From NCBI GenBank assembly GCA_025937955.1, contig JAICQI010000089.1, positions 1 to 12,123 of the forward strand: DNA of 12,123 bases. Reading direction: 5' to 3'. The translations under genes were made by a program, and so were the position numbers. Position 1 is the stretch's first letter. The number at the start of each line of letters is the position of its first letter. The notes beneath the pieces were generated by a model, which was given only the letters and a program-made list of their open reading frames with translations, had not been told where the DNA came from and made no database searches. The stretch comes from Pyrinomonadaceae bacterium. Its GTDB lineage: Bacteria; Acidobacteriota; Blastocatellia; Pyrinomonadales; Pyrinomonadaceae. Below are positions 7,391 through 12,123 of the stretch, piece by piece.

Positions 7391-7516
7391 CTTGGATCGG
7401 GTCAGTACAGGGAGCGGTAGCGACCTGGTCAGCTATCAGCATGCGAATTCCTAATGATTCTTGACTCCAATGGTTGGACCAGGTCGCTACCGCTCCCTGT
7501 ACTGACCCGATCCAAG
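7391..7516. repeat. MITE-like inverted-repeat element, copy B
   Basis: A 126-bp element with perfect 40-bp inverted arms (7391-7430 and 7477-7516) starting CTTGGATCGGGTCAGTACAG, and a 46-nt loop. It is the reverse-complement orientation of copy A at 4252-4376. It lies between the VioC-like gene and the radical SAM gene. As RNA it would fold into a very strong hairpin, but no run of T follows it on the minus strand, so a classical terminator role is not supported. Confidence 0.93.
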
Positions 7517-7579
7517 TCGTGTCTGGTTAATTCATCGAATAAAGTTGGGGGGTAAGGCCCCAGGCCTGCCACGCGCTGC

Positions 7580-8614
7580 TTAAAAAATTACCGGTGAGGT
7601 GTTGGAGCTGCGCGTGGCGCGAGACTTTCTGAGGTCGCGGGTTATGTTTGCTCTTTTAAGCCAACGATCATATCCATCGAACCTCGCCTTGAATGGTTTT
7701 CTGCCGTGCACCACCCGGTAATTGTCGATAAAGATAAAATCACCGGGCTGTAAAGCTTTGCCGAACAAGTTGGCGTCGATGTTTTTTATCAGCTGGTCCA
7801 GTGCCTGCTGCGCCTCTTCATCGTCCTTCAATGGATCCATGAAATATGGGTCGATGCGCACGTAAGGCGATTTCCGGTCCCCGAATAACACCGATATTTT
7901 TTCGGGGTCTTTGTTCATGCGGTTAATCTTCTCGTAGGAGCTTTTCAACATGAGCTGCTGGGAGCCGGTTCGCTTGGTGATATCCGATTTATTCTTCTCC
8001 AGATGAGATTCGTCAGGGTGAATACTGAAGCGCGGCTCAAACAGTATATCGATGGTCCTGGGGCTGAGTTCGGCCCAATCCGGATAACCCATAGTGGTTT
8101 CCACGTTATCGAGATTGCGCAGACACATCATGGCCAGGTAGTCGCACCGGTATGGATGGAAGGCGTCTTCAGTATGCCACCACAGTAATTCCTCGCTGCT
8201 GGAGCCGAGTTGTTCGTGCTCGTGGCCTTTAATCGGCATAACGTCGTGAATGATGTGGCCGTCCTGTTGGGTCAACCAGCCGAGCAGGTCTCCCAACAGC
8301 GAGCCAAAAAGGACAAGTAAAATCTCCTCTTCCAGTGAAGGTGAGATCGCAGGCTTCGTTTTCCAGTGAGTCGGCGTAGTGCCGATTTTGTTGTCGTCAA
8401 TCGTATACCCGGAGATTAAACTTATCCCCGGTGGTGATTCCAAGGTTTTGAAATTGTTGAGAAACTTGCGCACGCGCCTCGGAAGTTCGTGTCCATAAAC
8501 GCATGCATCGCTCAGCAAATCCGGATCTTCTGCCGAGTTGTGTCGCCTCGCGACTTCACTCAGCAGTGCTTTTATTTCAGTAATTTCCTCTGTACTGAGC
8601 ACAAGCTGATTCAT
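7580..8614 (-). CDS. Fe(II)/2-oxoglutarate arginine-type beta-hydroxylase, VioC-like
   Basis: A 344-residue enzyme of the clavaminate synthase-like group. Iron ligands are H147 and E149 (WWHTEDAFHPYR) and H303 (YRVVHGRKPFKARF); R317 (GYDRWLKR) should hold 2-oxoglutarate. The stretch GHEHEQLGSSSE just before the iron site is close to VioC, which hydroxylates free L-arginine at C3 in viomycin biosynthesis; OrfP, MppO and GntD are relatives acting on arginine or enduracididine. Next to a VioD-like gene, the simplest role is to make 3-hydroxy-arginine as precursor of capreomycidine. The substrate could instead be enduracididine, as in the guanitoxin GntC/GntD pair. AAAGGA sits 7 nt before the ATG. 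It begins 135 bp after the PLP-enzyme gene, and that gap shows no other feature. The last 15 or so residues (Arg/Ser-rich) look unconserved. Confidence 0.93.
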   Translation of the reverse strand: MNQLVLSTEEITEIKALLSEVARRHNSAEDPDLLSDACVYGHELPRRVRKFLNNFKTLESPPGISLISGYTIDDNKIGTTPTHWKTKPAISPSLEEEILLVLFGSLLGDLLGWLTQQDGHIIHDVMPIKGHEHEQLGSSSEELLWWHTEDAFHPYRCDYLAMMCLRNLDNVETTMGYPDWAELSPRTIDILFEPRFSIHPDESHLEKNKSDITKRTGSQQLMLKSSYEKINRMNKDPEKISVLFGDRKSPYVRIDPYFMDPLKDDEEAQQALDQLIKNIDANLFGKALQPGDFIFIDNYRVVHGRKPFKARFDGYDRWLKRANITRDLRKSRATRSSNTSPVIF

Positions 8615-8621
8615 TGATGGG

Positions 8622-8627
8622 TCCTTT
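8622..8627 (-). promoter_or_regulatory. Ribosome binding site of the VioC-like gene
   Basis: AAAGGA on the minus strand, 7 nt before the ATG at 8614; it supports that start. Confidence 0.65.
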
Positions 8628-8749
8628 CAGTTGGATTACGCGTCAGGGCTCTGTTGGCTTGCGACAACAACGCCCGGATGCTTCTCACCTCAATGCGTGG
8701 GCGCAAAGTGGCGAAATGGATGTTCTTTATGGCGAGGAGTGCGGACTCG

Positions 8750-9892
8750 TTATGGTGCGGACGCTGCGGACGCAGCCGTTACTTTGAGTAGGTTAGAGAA
8801 ACGTGAAAGCCCTTCCATTACCTTCGGGGTTGCCCCACCGAACCCTAGCCGGACATGGAAAGGTTTGTTAAAACAATTGCCGGGGACGAGCAGGACGCCG
8901 TAAGAGCGAGCGAGGCGGTGGCAGAAAGTCTCCACGTCGCTGATCCTTCGCAGGCGCGGAAAGCAACACACCCCGCCCCTTGGAGGGATCCACTCCACAA
9001 ACTCCCGATGCTCGTCGCACCACATCTTGAGAATATCCAGATTCGCGTAAGCTTGCCGCAGGCGCTCGCCTACAACGACTGGCGCTTGCTCTATCGTTCT
9101 TTGAGCAATCAATTCGATTAGAGGTGAAAGATGCAGGATGGTGTAGTCGCGCAACTTTGCAAAGCGTTGCAGCACATTCGCGGAAGCCAAACACCAGCCG
9201 ACCCTCAAGCCGGGCAGGCCAAAGCTTTTTGAAAGCGTGCCCATGGAAATGCAGCGCTCGTATTGCACAGGGTCAGGCAGCGGCGCGGAGTCATACGTTA
9301 TTTCAGCGAAGGCCGCGTCCCAAACGAGATAGGCGCCCACGGCGGCAGTTGCCTTCACAAGTTCTTCCTGTTGTTCACGAGTGAGAGAGGCTCCGGTCGG
9401 GTTGTGCGGAAAATTTACTACTACCATTCGCGTACGGTCGGTTATTAATCTCTTCGCTTCCTCCACATCAGGAGTGAAGCCGTTTTCAAAACGTAACGGC
9501 CAGAACTTCAACCGGCATCCGACCGCTTTGGCGATTGAGAACAGTTGCTGATACGAAGGGTCAAGAACAAGAACCTCGTCACCGGGATTCAGAAGCGCAG
9601 TCATAATCAGAAAAATCGCTTCGCTTGATCCATGGGTGGCGATAACGCGCTCCGGATCACCGTTCCCGTAGCGTTCGGCGATGGCCTTTCTTAAACCGAA
9701 GCCTCCGAGCGTTTCGCTATCATCAAAGACGATGTTGTCCAGTTCACTTTCAGTGATGCCGAGCAACTTGCGAATTTGGCCTAAAGAAAAGCTTTCAACT
9801 CCGCTACTCCCGATGTCGATGTCGGTCTTGAAGTAGTACTCCCTCATCCATTCTTCAAGGAGCGCCGGCACGATTGTCGCCATGGGATTCAT
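8750..9892 (-). CDS. PLP-dependent capreomycidine synthase-like enzyme (VioD/GntC type)
   Basis: A fold-type I PLP enzyme of 380 residues, the usual length for class I/II aminotransferases. PLP-site residues visible: THGSSEA at 86-92, VNFPHNPTG at 159-167, D192 in LVWDAAF, the Schiff-base lysine K222 in GTLSKSFGLPGLRVGW, and R348 in FHVRLGFGG for the substrate carboxylate. The opening (LEEWMREYYFKTDIDIGSSGVESFSLGQI) and the K222 region resemble VioD, which converts 3-hydroxy-arginine to capreomycidine by elimination and intramolecular ring closure. GntC, which makes enduracididine from 4-hydroxy-arginine, is a relative, so ring size is not settled by sequence alone. The ATG at 9892 directly follows the TAG of the upstream NRPS with no clear Shine-Dalgarno site, so translational coupling is likely; a second in-frame ATG lies three codons on. 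Confidence 0.93.
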   Translation of the reverse strand: MNPMATIVPALLEEWMREYYFKTDIDIGSSGVESFSLGQIRKLLGITESELDNIVFDDSETLGGFGLRKAIAERYGNGDPERVIATHGSSEAIFLIMTALLNPGDEVLVLDPSYQQLFSIAKAVGCRLKFWPLRFENGFTPDVEEAKRLITDRTRMVVVNFPHNPTGASLTREQQEELVKATAAVGAYLVWDAAFAEITYDSAPLPDPVQYERCISMGTLSKSFGLPGLRVGWCLASANVLQRFAKLRDYTILHLSPLIELIAQRTIEQAPVVVGERLRQAYANLDILKMWCDEHREFVEWIPPRGGVCCFPRLRRISDVETFCHRLARSYGVLLVPGNCFNKPFHVRLGFGGATPKVMEGLSRFSNLLKVTAASAASAP

Positions 9893-12123
9893 CTAAGTCA
9901 CACTTTCGGCCAGCTTGACTGCTTTCCTTGTCGTCATCAGTAACTTCTCGGAAATCAAATCCTCCCGGACCGTTGCTTCAATCTCGCTCTGCTCTTTCTC
10001 GGCCGCGGTAAACATCTCCAGCGTTTCTACTGCTGCGTCTGGATTCGCCACGATGCTCTGCAACAGTGTCTCCAGGTGCCGGCTCATCTGCTCTATTCGC
10101 TGCGCATCAAACAACTCCGTTCGATACGTCCACCGCCCTAACAACTCCCCGGCGTCTTCCACCATCCACAACGTCAGGTCGAAGCGCACTACTTCGTCCT
10201 CCAACTGAATCCCCGTTAACTTCAGCCCCGGTAACTCCAATTCGTCGCGCGGCGCATTGTCCAATCCAAACGCCACCTGAAACAGCGGCGAATGACTCAA
10301 GCTCCGCTCCGGTCTCAGCTCCTCTACTAACCGCTCGAACGGCACCTCCTGATGGCCAGACGCTCCCAGACACACCTCCCGCACGCGCCCCAACAACTCC
10401 CGGAAGCTCAATTCACCACTCAGTTCCGCCCGCAGCACCAGCGTGTTCACGAAGAACCCGATCACTCCCTCCGTCTCCCGTCGCGTCCGGTTCGCGATCG
10501 CCGTTCCGACGCAGATGTCTTCCTGCCCGCTCAGCCGCCACAACAACACTTCAAACCCAGCCAACAGCGTCATGAACAGCGTCACCCCACTCCGTCGCGA
10601 CAACTCCTTCAACCCCGCCGTCAACTCCTCACTCAACCGAAACTCCGAGGTCGCGCCCCGATAACTCTGCACCCGCGGCCGCGGCCGGTCCGTCGGCAAC
10701 TCCAGCACCGCCGGCGCTCCGGCCAACTGTCGCCGCCAGTACTCCAACTGCCCCTCCAACACTTCTCCGGCCAGCCACTCGCGCTGCCACACCGCATAGT
10801 CCGCATACTGCACCGCCAACTCTTCCAGCGGCGACTCCTGTCCTTCCTGATATGCTTTGTAAAGTGCCGCCACTTCTCTCACCAACAGGCCCATGGACCA
10901 TCCGTCCGAGACGATGTGATGCATGGTGAACAAAAGCACATGCTCCTCGGCACTCATCCGCAGCAGCGTCGCGCGCAACAGCGGCCCCGTCGCCAGGTCG
11001 AAAGGCTGCAACGCCTCGCGCTGCACCAACCACTTCGTCGCTTCCTGGACCAGCGCCTGGTCCAGTCCCGAAAGGTCGATCAACGGCAGCGCCGGCTGCC
11101 AGCTCTCCACGATCCGTTGGCGCGGTTGTCCCGCCACACTCGGGAATGAGGTGCGCAGCACTTCATGCCGCCGCACTACTTCACACAAGGTGCGCTGCAG
11201 CACTGCTAACTCTAGCCGGCCCGAGAGTCGCAGCACCGAGGGTGCGTTATAGAACGGGCTCGATGGTTCCCACTGGTCCAGAAACCAAAGTCGTTGCTGC
11301 GCGAATGACAGCGGTAACTCCCCGCTTCGCGGAACTGGTCGAATCGGAGGCACCTCGAACTCTGACTTCTCTTGAAGAGCGGCTTCGACATTGGCCGCGA
11401 GCCCGGCAATCGTCGGCTCTTCGAAGAACGTAGGCAGTCGGATCTCGATATCGAAAGCTGCACGCACCCTCGAGATGACCTGCGTGGCTAAAAGCGAATG
11501 GCCACCCAGATCGAAGAAAGTGTCGTGAATGCTCACCTTCGCAATGCCCAGTACTGTTGACCAAATTCCTGCCAGCATCTCCTCCACCGGAGTCCGCGGT
11601 GCTATATACCCTCTCTCGGTAGAGGTTTTCATTCCGTTCGGCTCGGGCAAAGCCCGCCGGTCTATCTTCCCGTTGGCGGTCAGCGGCAACTCTTCCATCA
11701 ACACGAACAGCGAAGGAACCATGTGATCCGGCAAACGCTTCTTTAGCACCCGCCGCAACTCCCCGGTGTCAAGACCCGCAGTGCTCGCCCCGTCTACCAC
11801 ATAAGCCACCAGGCGCTTGTCGCTTCCCTCCTCTTCCTGGCGCGCGACTACCACACACTCCCGCACGCCCTCCTGCTCTCGCAGTGCCGCCTCCACCTCG
11901 CCCAACTCGATGCGATGCCCGCGCACCTTTACCTGATAATCCGCGCGCCCAACGTATTCCAGCACTCCCGCTCCGACTTGCCGCACCACATCTCCTGTCC
12001 GGTACAGCCGCGCGCCTCGCTCCCCGCCATACGGATCAGGCACAAACTTCGCCGCCGTTAACTCCGCTCGCCGCCAATAACCACGCCCTACTCCCACGCC
12101 GCCCAGATACAACTCGCCCATTA
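9893..12123 (-). CDS. Nonribosomal peptide synthetase, C-terminal part: ...A-PCP-C, 5' end outside window
   Basis: The frame is open from the right edge; the first ATG (12121) is internal to an A domain. From that ATG: end of the A domain (GELYLGG, LYRTGD at 39-44, QVKVRGHRIELGEVE, NGKIDRRAL at 150-158), a PCP with LGGHSL (S209), and a complete C domain (about 258-690) with intact catalytic MHHIVSDGWSM (H401, H402, D406). The A-domain pocket residues lie outside the window, so its substrate is unknown. The protein ends after the C domain with a tail of about 40 residues (SEKLLMTTRKAVKLAESVT at the end) and has no A, TE or epimerase domain. Its last C domain must therefore act on an acceptor carried by another protein, most simply the NRPS at 4195. 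The tail resembles the N-terminus of the TauD-like enzyme (RKAV shared). The gene body is distinctly richer in G+C than the middle genes. Confidence 0.96.
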   Translation of the reverse strand, partial: MGELYLGGVGVGRGYWRRAELTAAKFVPDPYGGERGARLYRTGDVVRQVGAGVLEYVGRADYQVKVRGHRIELGEVEAALREQEGVRECVVVARQEEEGSDKRLVAYVVDGASTAGLDTGELRRVLKKRLPDHMVPSLFVLMEELPLTANGKIDRRALPEPNGMKTSTERGYIAPRTPVEEMLAGIWSTVLGIAKVSIHDTFFDLGGHSLLATQVISRVRAAFDIEIRLPTFFEEPTIAGLAANVEAALQEKSEFEVPPIRPVPRSGELPLSFAQQRLWFLDQWEPSSPFYNAPSVLRLSGRLELAVLQRTLCEVVRRHEVLRTSFPSVAGQPRQRIVESWQPALPLIDLSGLDQALVQEATKWLVQREALQPFDLATGPLLRATLLRMSAEEHVLLFTMHHIVSDGWSMGLLVREVAALYKAYQEGQESPLEELAVQYADYAVWQREWLAGEVLEGQLEYWRRQLAGAPAVLELPTDRPRPRVQSYRGATSEFRLSEELTAGLKELSRRSGVTLFMTLLAGFEVLLWRLSGQEDICVGTAIANRTRRETEGVIGFFVNTLVLRAELSGELSFRELLGRVREVCLGASGHQEVPFERLVEELRPERSLSHSPLFQVAFGLDNAPRDELELPGLKLTGIQLEDEVVRFDLTLWMVEDAGELLGRWTYRTELFDAQRIEQMSRHLETLLQSIVANPDAAVETLEMFTAAEKEQSEIEATVREDLISEKLLMTTRKAVKLAESVT
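11182..11350 (-). repeat. C-domain start, near-identical copy 2
   Basis: Partner of the copy at 1-169. It lies in the upstream NRPS gene just after its carrier protein. Confidence 0.9.

Noticed and set aside
7391..7516. Strong hairpin as a rho-independent terminator
   Set aside because: No T-run follows on the minus strand, and the same structure occurs as a dispersed element elsewhere.
7547..7561. Small GGGG/CCCC hairpin after the VioC-like gene as terminator
   Set aside because: The stem is only about 4 pairs and is followed by CCAACTTTATT rather than a T-run.
7357..7579. Cobalamin riboswitch upstream of the B12-dependent radical SAM gene
   Set aside because: The leader is largely the inverted-repeat element; I could not find the conserved B12-box or a riboswitch-like fold.

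Overview
The window is part of a nonribosomal peptide (NRPS) biosynthetic gene cluster. Six genes all lie on the minus strand and read from the right edge to the left edge. Nothing on the plus strand looks like a gene. The host is probably an Acidobacteriota (Blastocatellia/Pyrinomonadales-like) or similar soil bacterium. That is an inference from the moderately high GC and from two families of intergenic palindromic repeats that I remember as common in such genomes. No rRNA or other taxonomic marker is present.

Layout in transcription order: (1) 12123-9893, the 3' part of an NRPS: end of an adenylation (A) domain, a carrier protein (PCP), a complete condensation (C) domain and a short tail. 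(2) 9892-8750, a PLP enzyme resembling capreomycidine synthase (VioD), starting directly after the NRPS stop codon. (3) 8614-7580, an Fe(II)/2-oxoglutarate (2OG) hydroxylase resembling the arginine beta-hydroxylase VioC. (4) 7356-5731, a cobalamin-binding radical SAM enzyme of PhpK type. (5) 5432-4347, a second Fe(II)/2OG oxygenase of the TauD/SyrP type. (6) 4195 to beyond position 1, a second NRPS: a C domain without the catalytic His motif, an A domain whose pocket residues match the glutamate code, an FkbM-type methyltransferase inserted inside that A domain, a PCP, and the start of a further C domain. I translated this last frame by hand through every codon and found no stop or frameshift.

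Proposed joint function: the VioC-like and VioD-like enzymes would make a cyclic guanidino amino acid (capreomycidine, or an enduracididine relative) from arginine. The NRPSs would build it into a peptide together with glutamate, which may be methylated in cis by the inserted domain. The TauD/SyrP-like enzyme would hydroxylate a carrier-bound residue, and the radical SAM enzyme would probably add a methyl group to an unreactive carbon. The combination does not match any pathway I know.

The intergenic gaps hold repeats. Two copies of a roughly 125-bp inverted-repeat element lie in opposite orientation at 4252-4376 and 7391-7516, and one of them supplies the last codons and the stop of gene 5. 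A different, nested palindrome of about 240 bp fills most of the 298-bp gap between genes 5 and 4. A 169-bp stretch at the start of the two downstream-type C domains is about 93% identical at DNA level, which suggests recent duplication or gene conversion. No gene-free stretch exceeds 300 bases.
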